DNA of 42,046 nt from Planctomycetaceae bacterium. Lineage in GTDB: Bacteria; Planctomycetota; Planctomycetia; Pirellulales; Thermoguttaceae. Below, piece by piece: positions 7,749 to 17,000 of the stretch. The stretch is taken from contig SUVI01000013.1 of the NCBI GenBank assembly GCA_015062085.1, positions 1 through 42,046 of the forward strand, read 5' to 3'. The position numbers were made by a program, and so were the translations under genes. The first letter of the stretch is position 1. Each line of letters starts with the position of its first letter. The notes under the pieces were generated by a model. It saw only the letters and a list, made by a program, of their open reading frames with translations. It ran no database searches and was not told the DNA's origin.

Positions 7749-8669
7749 CTACTCGTCACGTTCACGGCTGCGTTCCTGTTCTTGGCGGGCACGATGCCGG
7801 CGTTTCATTTCCGCGACACTCAGTGCCGGCGTTTCTGCCGTGTTTGGATTCGTGCTTCTGGAGTACTTGGCCGACTCGCGCTGCGAGCCTTTCGAGTACG
7901 CGCTTTCGGATCGAGCCGTGCCGTTCTGGGAGGGACGGGCTTTTTTTCCTGCGTTTCGGGCCGATTTTTTCTTTGGAAGCTCCTTTTTTGCCGGAGCGTT
8001 TGGTGTTTCCCGCATCGTTTGGGGAGTGTGTTTTTGCGGTTCGAGCTGGTCGATCCTTTGCTGCAGGACGGAAGGGGTTCGTGTGACGTTCGGATCGTAG
8101 AATGGCTGGTAGTTCGTTCCGTGCCAGCTGCCGACGACGGGGATAGTCGAAACGACGAACGGAGTTTCTGTCACGTGCTGAAAAAAGGCGGTCTGACCGT
8201 TCATGAACGTAACGGATGGTGCTTCCATCGTACTATATCCATCGTAACTCTGTCCTGCCCAGCCATTGAAGTATCCGGACGTTCCGCCTCTCTGGAACTG
8301 AAATCCGCCGCGCATCCCGCTGTTCATGTCGTATCCGCCGTATCTCGGCAGATTGTTCTGCTGCGGACTTCCAACGTTTAGCGACCAGTTTTTTCCGGAG
8401 AGTCCCCAATTCGTTCCGATCGATTCGCTAAAGCTGGATCCGTTTCGCTGCATAGGATTCGTCAGATGGATCTGCTGTGCGTAGATCTCTCCGCTCGTGA
8501 AGTATGCCGACAACAGGAAGGCGAACGTTCCCCAAGCGGGCAGGAGCGCAGCGCATTTCAATGTCTTGCGGCATTTGGTTCCCGTTTTCTTCGTTTTGCA
8601 ACCATTTGCCGTGCTGCGTTCTGTAGCGGACCTCGTGTTGCGGGAAGTGGGTAAAACGAAATCGTACAT
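7749..8669 (-). CDS. Exported protein of unknown function, Gly/Asn-rich
   Basis: The 306 residues start with a long basic region (about 40 residues rich in Lys, Arg and Thr), then a hydrophobic segment (LLPAWGTFAFLLSAYF, about 43-58) and AQQ, which looks like an unusually long signal peptide or anchor. The middle part (about 70-200) is rich in Gly, Asn, Tyr and Phe, e.g. FSESIGTNWGLSGKNW and MRGGFQFQRGGTSGYFNGWAG. The C-terminal 100 residues are Lys/Arg/Ser-rich and probably disordered. No catalytic motif was recognised. A start further inside cannot be excluded, since the basic N-terminus is atypical. A TATAAT on the minus strand (8763-8758) lies 89 bp upstream. I do not recognise the family; it may be planctomycete-specific. 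Confidence 0.7.
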   Translation of the reverse strand: MYDFVLPTSRNTRSATERSTANGCKTKKTGTKCRKTLKCAALLPAWGTFAFLLSAYFTSGEIYAQQIHLTNPMQRNGSSFSESIGTNWGLSGKNWSLNVGSPQQNNLPRYGGYDMNSGMRGGFQFQRGGTSGYFNGWAGQSYDGYSTMEAPSVTFMNGQTAFFQHVTETPFVVSTIPVVGSWHGTNYQPFYDPNVTRTPSVLQQRIDQLEPQKHTPQTMRETPNAPAKKELPKKKSARNAGKKARPSQNGTARSESAYSKGSQRESAKYSRSTNPNTAETPALSVAEMKRRHRARQEQERSRERDE

Positions 8670-8757
8670 GATCTTCTCCTGCTGAGCATTTCAAGGATCT
8701 CTGAGTATTTGGACAATATCTCTGAAAATTTGGATCGAATGACACCTTTTACGTTTT

Positions 8758-8763
8758 ATTATA
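8758..8763 (-). promoter_or_regulatory. Candidate -10 box for the 306-residue exported protein
   Basis: A perfect TATAAT reads on the minus strand at 8763-8758, 89 bp upstream of the ATG at 8669. No clear -35 hexamer is visible at 16-18 bp. Confidence 0.45.
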
Positions 8764-8794
8764 CGCAAGATCTGCAAAATTTCCAGCCTGCCGT

Positions 8795-8872
8795 TGACAA
8801 AAATTTTAAATTTTCTAAAATTTTCTAAAAATTTCCAAAATTTCCATAAATTTCAAACTTTCTAGAAAATTC
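8795..8872. promoter_or_regulatory. Phased A-tract (probably curved) DNA between divergent genes
   Basis: Successive A-to-T junctions of AnTn tracts fall at about 8803, 8810, 8820, 8831, 8840, 8850 and 8869, close to one helical turn apart. Such phasing is known to bend DNA. The segment lies between the minus-strand gene starting at 8669 and the plus-strand gene starting at 9065, just upstream of the TATAAT at 8927. The gap 8670-9064 has no other recognisable gene. Confidence 0.55.
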
Positions 8873-8926
8873 AGGAAAACGGGACAAAATTTTGGCCCCC
8901 CTCTTTTCAAATTGCCGGTTTTGGTA

Positions 8927-8932
8927 TATAAT
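8927..8932 (+). promoter_or_regulatory. Candidate -10 box for the zinc-ribbon/GYF gene
   Basis: TATAAT at 8927-8932, in the context TTTTGGTATATAAT, lies 132 bp before the ATG at 9065. A -35 element is unclear (TTTTCA at 8904-8909 would be 17 bp away). Confidence 0.5.
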
Positions 8933-9064
8933 AAATGATGGTTTGTGTTTTCTGTGTGCCGTCAGCGTCTCGAACGCGCAGCGGATCGGGGTTCAACTTC
9001 GAATTTTAGATGGAAATGGAAACCGTGAGCAGAAAGAGCGAAAGAGTTTTTTTGGGGGGAAGAA

Positions 9065-9757
9065 ATGGGAATCCGATTTTATTGTCCCAATGGGCACAAA
9101 TTGAACGTGAAGGAATTTCAGGCCGGTCAACGCGGGATCTGTCCGAAATGTCATGCGCGATTTGACATTCCGTTTGAAAGCACACGGCCTGCCGGCTCGA
9201 AGGATCTTCCGATCGTGAAGGAATGGGAAGAGCGTGCGCGTCGTGAAGGGCTTTTTCCGTTTACGAAACAGGCGGAATCTGTGCTTGACGACATCGATCT
9301 GAATCATTTGCCGAGCAGTGCAGATGCCGTTCCGAATGCGGCGGATGCGTTTGCGTCTTCTGGTTTTACGCAGGCCGCTTCAGGACTTGGGCAGCAGTCT
9401 GCGTTTGATCTTTCTGCTCCGGGAGCATCGGATCCGGTTCAGAATTTGGTTCAGGATCCGGTTCAAGATCTGTTTCAAGCATCCGATTCTCCTGCAATGG
9501 CAGTTCCTCCGGTCCAGACTCCAGCGGCTCCGCGTCTTCCGGATCCATTTGAAGGTCCTGCGGACACGGTCTGGTACGTGCGTCCCGCTTCCGGCGAACA
9601 GCATGGTCCGATCTACCGCGACACGGTGCAGACGTGGCTTCGCGAGAATCGGATCGCTGCCGACACTTTGGTTTGGCGTGAAGGCTGGGCGGAATGGAAG
9701 TCTGCGTGTGATGTTTTTGAATCTTTGGCAGCTTCGAAAAATATTTTTGGATTCTGA
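9065..9757 (+). CDS. Zinc-ribbon and GYF_2-domain protein
   Basis: This is a 230-residue protein. Residues 5-30 form a small metal site: Cys7, probably His11, then Cys26 and Cys29 in GICPKCHARFDIP. The middle (about 75-170) is low-complexity, rich in Ala, Ser, Pro and Gln, with a VQDPVQDLFQ-like repetition. Residues 178-225 match a GYF_2 domain: WYVRPASGEQHGPIYRDTVQ then ADTLVWREGWAEW, a small fold that binds proline-rich peptides in other proteins. No signal peptide or membrane helix is seen, so it is probably cytoplasmic. Planctomycetes commonly encode such combinations; partners are unknown. A GGGGGGA tract precedes the ATG. aat follows after 32 bp. Confidence 0.85.
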   Translation: MGIRFYCPNGHKLNVKEFQAGQRGICPKCHARFDIPFESTRPAGSKDLPIVKEWEERARREGLFPFTKQAESVLDDIDLNHLPSSADAVPNAADAFASSGFTQAASGLGQQSAFDLSAPGASDPVQNLVQDPVQDLFQASDSPAMAVPPVQTPAAPRLPDPFEGPADTVWYVRPASGEQHGPIYRDTVQTWLRENRIAADTLVWREGWAEWKSACDVFESLAASKNIFGF

Positions 9758-9789
9758 TTTTCAGAACAGAGTGCCGGGAGGGATCCAGA

Positions 9790-10530
9790 ATGGAAGATTC
9801 GGTAAAATGGGGAAGACGCTCTGATTTGATCAAGCGGTATCTTCAATGGTCACGTTTTCCGGATCCGACGCTTTCCGACGAAGACGGTGTTTTGGCGATT
9901 GGCGGTGGGATCGATCCCGATTGGCTTTTGGATGCTTACGTTCACGGTATTTTTCCATGGCCCTGCGGCGAGCCGGACATTCCGACGCTCTGGTTCAGTC
10001 CGCATGAACGGGCGCTGATCGATCCGAAAAAATTCCACATTTCCCGCAGACTCCGCCAGACACTGCGCAGCGGACGCTTTACCGTGACGTTTGACCGGGC
10101 GTTTCGGCAGGTCATTGAAAATTGTGCGTACATTCCGCGTTCGTATGAGGAAGGAACGTGGATCACTCCGGAGATCATCGAGGGATTCTGTGCGTTTCAT
10201 GAGGCTGGTTTTGCGCATTCCGTTGAAGTCTGGCGTGATGAAAAGCTGGTCGGCGGGCTGTACGGAGAAGCGATCGGGAGCTACTTTGCCGGGGAGTCGA
10301 AATTTCATCTGGAACGGGATGCGTCGAAAGTCGGGCTTGCATGGCTCGTGCGGCATCTGGAGACTCTAGGGTTCACGCTCATCGACATTCAGGTCGTGAA
10401 TTCGCACACGGAGCAGTTTCAGCCGGACATCGTGTCTCAGGAAGAGTTTCTTCTGCGTTTGCGTCAGGCCGTTCTGAATATGGAAGTTGTTTTTTCGCCG
10501 GAGATCACGTGGAAAAAAGAGGACTTTTGA
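9790..10530 (+). CDS. aat: Leucyl/phenylalanyl-tRNA-protein transferase
   Basis: Aat moves Leu or Phe from aminoacyl-tRNA to the N-terminal Lys or Arg of proteins, marking them for ClpS/ClpAP degradation (N-degron pathway). The 246 residues carry the family signature: GVLAIGGGIDPDWLLDAY (33-50), HGIFPWPC (52-59), LWFSPHERALI (67-77), REEGTWIT-like YEEGTWIT (119-126), SVEVWRDEKLVGGLYG (144-159), AGES (167-170) and DIQVVNSHT. The usual GESMFS reads GESKFH, a local change next to the active site. Its stop codon lies inside the arm of a strong hairpin (10518-10565). It probably shares a transcript with the GYF gene 32 bp upstream. Confidence 0.95.
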   Translation: MEDSVKWGRRSDLIKRYLQWSRFPDPTLSDEDGVLAIGGGIDPDWLLDAYVHGIFPWPCGEPDIPTLWFSPHERALIDPKKFHISRRLRQTLRSGRFTVTFDRAFRQVIENCAYIPRSYEEGTWITPEIIEGFCAFHEAGFAHSVEVWRDEKLVGGLYGEAIGSYFAGESKFHLERDASKVGLAWLVRHLETLGFTLIDIQVVNSHTEQFQPDIVSQEEFLLRLRQAVLNMEVVFSPEITWKKEDF

Positions 10531-10570
10531 GACTGCCGCAATGCAAAGCAGCCCAAAAGTCCTCTAGTTT
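10518..10570 (+). terminator. Hairpin terminator overlapping the aat stop codon
   Basis: AGAGGACTTTTG (10518-10529) pairs perfectly with CAAAAGTCCTCT (10554-10565), with an inner CTGC/GCAG pair. The loop side is followed by AGTTTT. The aat TGA (10528-10530) sits in the left arm. Confidence 0.75.
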
Positions 10571-10672
10571 TCAAAATCGGTCCATCCGGAAACGGTGTAT
10601 CCGTTTTACCACGGTTTCAGCGGCAGAACCGATCCGGATAGGTACGCACTTTCGGAAGTGCCTCAAAAATTT

Positions 10673-11464
10673 TTAGAAAAATGTAGCGAGCGGTTCTTTC
10701 TCGTTTTCGCATCCCCAAACTTCTTCGAGTTCCGGAAATTCCAGCCGAATGATCTCTGCGAGACGGTCACACGCATACTTTTCGCCGGCAAAATGCGTCA
10801 TGAGCACGAGTCCGATCCCGGTCGCTTTTGCTTCGAGGCAAGTGTGGAAATTCGTTTCTCCGGTGAGGAAAACGTCGCATTCAAAACGCTGAGCATACTG
10901 AAGAAATTCACCTGCCGAGCCGCAGCCGATACCGATTTTCTTTACCGGCCGGTCAAGATCACCAACGTACTGGACGTAGGGGAGTTTGAACAGATCGCGC
11001 ACTTTTTCGAGAAAGAGCGCCAGCGTTCCGGTCGTTTCCCAGCTTCCCATCCTTCCCGTTCCGCCGCCGCAGTCAGGATTCGGCACAAACGGCACGGTAT
11101 CCTTCAGTTTTAGTGCGTCGGCAAGCTGCTGATTGATCCCGGCTCCGGGAGCGGAATCGAACGAGGTATGCGGACAGTAGAGCGCGATGTCGTTTTTGAT
11201 GAGCGTACGCAAAAGTTTTCCAGTCGTAGAGGCGGACGTCAGTTCCTTGAGTGCTCGGAACGGCATCGGATGGTGTGAGATGATGCAGTCCGCTTTCTTC
11301 TCGACGGCTTCCTGGACCGATTCGGGCGTGACGGTGAGGCAGGTCATGACGCGCGCGCACGGCTGGTCTTTTTCTCCGACGAGGAACCCGGTATTGTCCC
11401 ACGATTCTGCGAGCGCTTTAGGAGCGAAACGCTCCATGAATACACAAATATCTGAAACTTTCAT
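10673..11464 (-). CDS. NIF3-family dinuclear metal protein
   Basis: The 263 residues from the ATG at 11464 match the Nif3/YbgI family (also annotated as GTP cyclohydrolase I type 2), a toroidal hexamer with two metal ions per subunit. Its physiological reaction is uncertain. Metal-ligand positions are all present: His64-His65 in IISHHPMPFRALK, Asp104 in HTSFDSAPGGIN-like sequence, and His224 with Glu228 in THFAGEKYA. SWDNTGFLVGE at 21-31 is a further family mark. The frame is open upstream to 11698, but those 78 residues are Arg/Ser-rich, overlap the next gene's 3' end and look non-coding, so the inner ATG was chosen. It lies 16 bp after the phosphatase gene and is probably co-transcribed with it. 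Confidence 0.92.
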   Translation of the reverse strand: MKVSDICVFMERFAPKALAESWDNTGFLVGEKDQPCARVMTCLTVTPESVQEAVEKKADCIISHHPMPFRALKELTSASTTGKLLRTLIKNDIALYCPHTSFDSAPGAGINQQLADALKLKDTVPFVPNPDCGGGTGRMGSWETTGTLALFLEKVRDLFKLPYVQYVGDLDRPVKKIGIGCGSAGEFLQYAQRFECDVFLTGETNFHTCLEAKATGIGLVLMTHFAGEKYACDRLAEIIRLEFPELEEVWGCENEKEPLATFF

Positions 11465-11480
11465 TTCGAAAACTCCTATT

Positions 11481-13841
11481 CTATTTGGAAAAAGATCTGA
11501 AATGGATCGCCAGCGCAGACTGGTCTTTTGACGTACAGTGCACGTGTTTTCCGAAATAGTTCCGGACCTGCGAGACGACCAGTTGGGCCGAGGCATTCTG
11601 ATTTTGCGAGAGGATGCCGCCAAGCGCGTGGATGATGCTGTGGCGAGTCGTTTCCTCAAGTGTCGCAGACGTGCGTTTTTTCTTTTCTTGAAAATCATCC
11701 ATACCGAGCACGATTTCCGTGAGCTGCTCGGAGCTCATTTGCCGGAATGGCTTCTTTCCGAACGCGCTGGAGGGTTCACCCAAGCCGTCATTGAAGACGA
11801 GGAGAAGTTCATCCGGTTTGAGGTAAATGCTGTCTGCGAAATAGTGGAACTCGGAATTTCCATTCTGGTAGAAAAGATTCGATTTGTGGCTCATGGAAAC
11901 GAGTTCGAAACTCCGATCTTTCCGTACGATCAATCCGCGGAGCATACCGACTTGGGCAAAATGGATCGCGAGGAAATTGGCTTCCTGCTGCGCGATCCCG
12001 CAGAAAAGCGAGATCTGAGCGTCCGACGCCATTTGGTGCCATAGAGTTCGGTACACGTTCCGCAGGAGATCGGAGGTGGAGTGCCCGTAGTGTGCATGAC
12101 TCCGGAGTGCAGAACGTACCGAGGCGGCGAGAATGGCTCCTGACATTCCGGAGACTCCGACGCTTCCCAGTGCGAGCATGGTCTTTCCTTCCGGGAGCGA
12201 GAACCAATCGTAAAAGTCTCCGGAGACCGTATTTTTTTGGGGATGGCGTCCTCTTTCATAGGCGATAGATGGTGAACGCAGGAGGGTAGGGATCTTGCCG
12301 GTTTTTGCCCAGCCGGCGACATCCAGCTTTCCTTTTCCGGGGATACGTACAGGCTTTTGGACTTCCTGGACATTGGAGGCCGTCTCGACTTCTGCGCAGT
12401 ATTTCATGAATCCGTCGTATCGGCGCAAGACTGCCTCATGCTCAAGGACCATTCCCAAATGAACGGCCATAAGCTGCGCAAGCTGGATCGTCTGTTCGCT
12501 GAAATAGTTTCCGTTCGAGAAGAACCAGATGCTTCCCATTGCGCCTCCGGGAGCTTTCAGCGGCATACAGAGACCGGAGGGAAACATTTCGGGGATCAGG
12601 TAACCGTCGCAGTAGGTCGTTTCATCCTGAATGATGAGCTGATTGTCTTGAAACGCACGCCAATCAGCCTGCGCTTCCTCCAGCGTCCGCACGGAATGCA
12701 GGAGCGTGTCGATCGAAAGTCCCGCACACGCGCGCAGTTTGAAGGTCTGATTCTGTGCATTGAAAAAGTAGATCCCGATCGCATCCATGCCAAGAACGCT
12801 TCGCATATAGTCGAGCAGTTCACGGTAACGAGCGGCGAAAAGACGGTTTTGTCGATTTCGCACATGATCCGGCATGGAAGAGTGGACCGTCAGTTCCATT
12901 TCTGAAAGCCAGAGATTGAACCGCATCAGCTGCATCTCCGCGATCAGGTCGCAAAGAGAGACCGCCAACTGTCGGGCTTCCTGGAACGGAATACGCAGCG
13001 TCATTCCTGTATCGTGCAGTGAAACGAGGCCGGACGTTCCGAGAAAATCCTTCACGTCACTTTTGCGTTTCTTTTCACTGGGGGCGTTTCTCGAAAGATG
13101 CAGGAAACCGATTGGATGATTCAGAAAATCGAGCATTCCGCAGTTTGAGCCTCCCAGTATTTTCTCAAGAAACTCTGCTTCGTGGGAAAATCCGTTTTCT
13201 GATTTGGGTCCCTCCTGCGTTTTTTTTTGAGCAGAGTCCCCAGCGTTGTCAGCGTGAGACTGTGTTCTGTCAGCGTGAGACTGTGTTCTGTCAGCGTGAG
13301 ACTCTGTGGAGGCCGTTTCTGACCGTTGGAGCGGCTGAGCGGACGAAAACGCACATGGGGCAGAGGAGAAACGTTCCGTTCCCTCACCGGAAGTTTCGGC
13401 CTCATGTTTCCACGCGGTTTCGGGTACGCTTTCATTGAGCGTACTTTCTTTGGGCACGTTTTCGGAAATGTTTTCGGAAATGCTTTCAGAAATGCCTTCT
13501 GTGAAAAGGTGCCTCCAGAGTTTCTGGCAGCCGGACCGGATCTCGACGGGGAGCCAGAGGTCTTCTTCTTCCTCTGCTAATTCCCGTACCGTTTCCGGAG
13601 AGAGCGGACCAGAAAGCGCCCCTTCATTTTTAGGCTGGCCAAGAGTGATCGACGGACTGTCCGTCTTCAGAAAGTTGGGGAGCGAGTCAACGCAATGGTA
13701 TGTGAGCATCCACCCCGTTACGTTTGAAAATTTCTTCAAAACGGACGGTAGGCTGCCGATACAGTGAAGTTCATGCAAAAAAAGCCTGGACTTCTCGAAG
13801 GCTTCGAAATCGAAGCTGGGATTGGATTGATTTGGATTCAC
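11481..13841 (-). CDS. GAF/PPM (SpoIIE/RsbU-type) phosphatase-like regulator, altered metal site
   Basis: This is a 786-residue cytoplasmic protein. Residues 1-110 are of unknown fold. Residues 115-215 are low-complexity and include three SHAD-type repeats. Residues about 335-470 look like a GAF sensor domain (SVLGMDAIGIYFFNAQNQTF, then LCMPLKAPGGAMGSIWFFS). Residues 540-786 are a PP2C-like SpoIIE domain: GDFYDW (541-546), FNDGLGE (683-689) and a C-terminal KDQSALAIHF. Such proteins dephosphorylate anti-sigma-factor antagonists or similar partners. The metal-binding GDVxGxG motif reads LGSVGVSGMSG at 558-568, so the expected Asp is Ser560. The activity is therefore doubtful. It is divergent from the secreted LamG protein and precedes the NIF3 gene by 16 bp. 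Confidence 0.85.
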   Translation of the reverse strand: MNPNQSNPSFDFEAFEKSRLFLHELHCIGSLPSVLKKFSNVTGWMLTYHCVDSLPNFLKTDSPSITLGQPKNEGALSGPLSPETVRELAEEEEDLWLPVEIRSGCQKLWRHLFTEGISESISENISENVPKESTLNESVPETAWKHEAETSGEGTERFSSAPCAFSSAQPLQRSETASTESHADRTQSHADRTQSHADNAGDSAQKKTQEGPKSENGFSHEAEFLEKILGGSNCGMLDFLNHPIGFLHLSRNAPSEKKRKSDVKDFLGTSGLVSLHDTGMTLRIPFQEARQLAVSLCDLIAEMQLMRFNLWLSEMELTVHSSMPDHVRNRQNRLFAARYRELLDYMRSVLGMDAIGIYFFNAQNQTFKLRACAGLSIDTLLHSVRTLEEAQADWRAFQDNQLIIQDETTYCDGYLIPEMFPSGLCMPLKAPGGAMGSIWFFSNGNYFSEQTIQLAQLMAVHLGMVLEHEAVLRRYDGFMKYCAEVETASNVQEVQKPVRIPGKGKLDVAGWAKTGKIPTLLRSPSIAYERGRHPQKNTVSGDFYDWFSLPEGKTMLALGSVGVSGMSGAILAASVRSALRSHAHYGHSTSDLLRNVYRTLWHQMASDAQISLFCGIAQQEANFLAIHFAQVGMLRGLIVRKDRSFELVSMSHKSNLFYQNGNSEFHYFADSIYLKPDELLLVFNDGLGEPSSAFGKKPFRQMSSEQLTEIVLGMDDFQEKKKRTSATLEETTRHSIIHALGGILSQNQNASAQLVVSQVRNYFGKHVHCTSKDQSALAIHFRSFSK
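13248..13305 (-). repeat. 21-bp in-frame tandem repeat in the phosphatase gene
   Basis: Two exact 21-bp copies (13248-13268 and 13269-13289) and a third partial one encode SHADRTQ units at residues 181-198 of the phosphatase-like protein. The unit length is a multiple of three, so copy-number change would keep the frame. Confidence 0.85.
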
Positions 13842-14098
13842 GGATTTCCCCCGGAAATACGGATTTACTTCATGACTATTTTATCTTTTCGACCTATTTT
13901 GAAATTTTTTTTCGTATTTTGGAAAAAAGACAGAATGCGCATAATGTGCGGTTTGTTTTGAATGTAGGAATTGGAAGGCGCGGAATATTGCGAAATATTT
14001 TTCCGCTTCTCTTGAAAATGAATTCTGGCTGGGTTAAAATGGAGAATAAACGGAAATGAGAAGAGGGCAATGAGCCTCTGTCCATGAAAGGAGTTCCT

Positions 14099-17000
14099 AT
14101 GAAAAAACTCACCTGCATTTTCATTTTTTTTCTGACGTTCTGTTTTCAGCTTCCCGATTTTCCCGGAGCGGCGGATTTGGGAACGGCTTCGAAAATTTTG
14201 GCGCAGGACAGATCCACAGAGCCTTCCGGAGCTTCAGATAAAATGCTCACGTGGCGCACGGCATCGTGGGACGGTATGGAATTACGCTTGGAGAACGGGG
14301 AACAGTTCATCGTTCAGGCTCCTTCGGAACCTGAAAAAAGCGTTCGGTTTTTCGCGCTGGATTCGGAAAAAACGCCGTTTCTTGAACCTCGCTTGGAAAA
14401 AGAATGCCTCGTCGTCGATGCGTCCCGGATGAAAACGGAGCGGATGGAAAATCTAACCATTCAGTTTTGGGGTCTAGATCCGAAACGGATGGGGGATCAC
14501 TACATGCACTTCGCAGAGATCCAGGGTCCCAAAGGCGGAAAGGGCCGTCTTTTTTTTGAGGGGCAAACTCGTGAGGGAAGGCATTTCTGGAAAATGCTCG
14601 AGATCCAGCTTCAGGGGCATCGGCAGATCTTTGCGTTTGAGGAGTTCATTCCGGCGGATCTAAAGACGCTTTTTCTCCGTTACGATTTCACGACGCCCGG
14701 AGAATACCGTTTTTTCAGGTCGGAACTGCGGCATGAAGACGGGGAGAAACCGACGGAATGCGTACGCAGCCCGGAACTTATTTTTCACGTTCCGTTTGAC
14801 GGCAGTGCGGAAGCCTGTACGGCTCGCGGTGATTCAGGACCTCGGCAGGAGAAGGGGATCGTTTACGTTCCGGGGCTGAACGGAAAAGCCGCGCAGTTTT
14901 CCAGTGCTGCCGATCCGCTGCTTGAGTATCCTGCTGACGGGAATCTGATACCGGAAAGCGGGACGATCTCCGTTTGGGTACGCTTAAACAGAAAGGACGC
15001 GGCCGGGCAGGAGTTCCTCGTAAAAGCGTGGCGCACGATCCTCGCGAATCCGTTTGAGGACGTGACCCGCATCGGCTCCGGAGCGCTCTGGTACTGGATC
15101 TACGAAGGAAAACTACGCGGCGACGTGAGCGATCTGCAGGATACGTACATCAGCCGCGGCTTCCCGGATGATGCAGCTTGGCATCATCTCGTTTTTACCT
15201 GGAATTCGGTCGAAAAGCAGCTTTTCATCGACGGAGACCGCCATGTTCTGCAAAATCGCGGAAAAAAGGCAAATCAGGCAGCGCCCGTCCGGGTCATGAA
15301 CTTTTCGCGAATGGATTTTGAGACGTTTCTGGTCGGAAATTTTCGCGGAAAGGTTCTGGAAGGCGTGATGGATGAGCTGAGGATCTATTCCGCGCCCCTT
15401 TCGCAAGAGGAAGTCCTCGCACTCTATCGTGAGTACGCCGACGTCTCCTGCAAACCGCAGAGCCGTTACTTTTTTGAAGATGAGCCGATCCGTCTCGATG
15501 GAAAACTCTGGCACTCCGGCAAGGAGACGAAGCGTTTGCGTCTGGAACTCGTCCAAAGTGCTGGAGAACGCGAGGCGGAAAGTGCTTCTGAGGTCCTCTA
15601 TTCGCGTGAGATCCTGCTGACGAAAGCGGAAGAGGACTACCTCGCAGAAGTCAGGGGACTGAACCCCGGAACGTACTCCGTCCGGATCTTGAAAGAAGAT
15701 GGTTCGGCAGCTGCGGAGTATCCGATCTGGGTCTTTCATGCGGAAAATACGACGGGGCAGATCACGCATTCGCCCGGTACTCCTGCGCGGCAGACAAAAC
15801 GGAATCCAAGACGTCTCTGGTATGATGAACGCCACTTGAGGCACATTCAGACGATCCGCGCAGTAGACGCCATGAAAGAGGGACCGGAAGTTTTCTCGCA
15901 GGTCGGCGAGACCCGCGTTGGAGAAGCGGGAGACTGGAAGTATCTCGAAACGGCCCCGGTGATGGGAGACCGTTTCGCGATCCGTCTGAATTTCCCGGAA
16001 GTCGGCAAACCGTACATTCTGGAGCTTGTTTTTCCCGACGACAAATGCCGCTCGGCAGACATTATCGTTCAGGCGTCCAAATTTATTCGGAACGACTACG
16101 ATCTCCAGGTCGGCTACGTCACGGGAGACGAGTACCCAACGGGCCATCCTAAAATGGTCTTTCGGCGCTGCCTGTACTATCCGCGGGAGAAAGATTCAAC
16201 GCTCATCGTCATGAATGCCCGAAACATGCCGGCGGGGGCCGCACTGTCAGAGATCCGGATCTACGCGCTGGACTCTCCGCTGCCTCAGGCTCGCGTCACG
16301 CCTGCCGAACCGGTCAATGGCTGGACTCGCCCGGTGGGGATCTACTTTGAAGATCCGGCGGTCGGGTACGATTTCGGAAATTTCGGATACGAAAACGCAA
16401 ATTTTGAGACGATGCTCGACCGGCTCTGCGCATACATGAAGTACTCCGGGCAGAATATGTTTTCGTATCCGTTCGTTTGGTACGATGGACTGATCGGCGA
16501 AAAATACAATCCGCGCGAACACCCGCCGCGCTGTGCGGAAGCATTTGCGAAGAAATTTGACCGGGAAGGTCTGGAGTTCATGGCGACGATCAATCAGAAC
16601 AACATCACGTTCCCCGTCCCTGCGTTTACGCGGTCCGACATTCAAAACGGCAGGCTCGGCGACTCGATCTTCACGATCCACAGTACCGGGACTCCGCATC
16701 CCGGCGGCTGGCATGATTCCCCGCCGATTTTCAATATCCTGCATCCGGATGTGCAGAAAATGGTCCTTCAGGAAGTGGATGAACTTCTGGACCTCTGCGC
16801 GGACCATCCGTCTTTCAAGGGGATCGTGCTTCACCTTCCGATGCACTCGCTCAATTCACTCGGAGACATTCGGGCTGGGTACAATGACTACATGATCCGT
16901 GATTTTGAGAAAGAGACCGGCATTCTGGTCGACGTGGACAAGACGGATCCTATGCGCGGAAAGCTTTTTTACGAGTGGCTCATGAAAAACGCCCGTGAAG

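Noticed and set aside
15113..16147. 344-codon minus-strand open frame
   Set aside because: It lies inside the large secreted protein gene, which has a signal peptide, a strong ribosome-binding site and recognisable domains.
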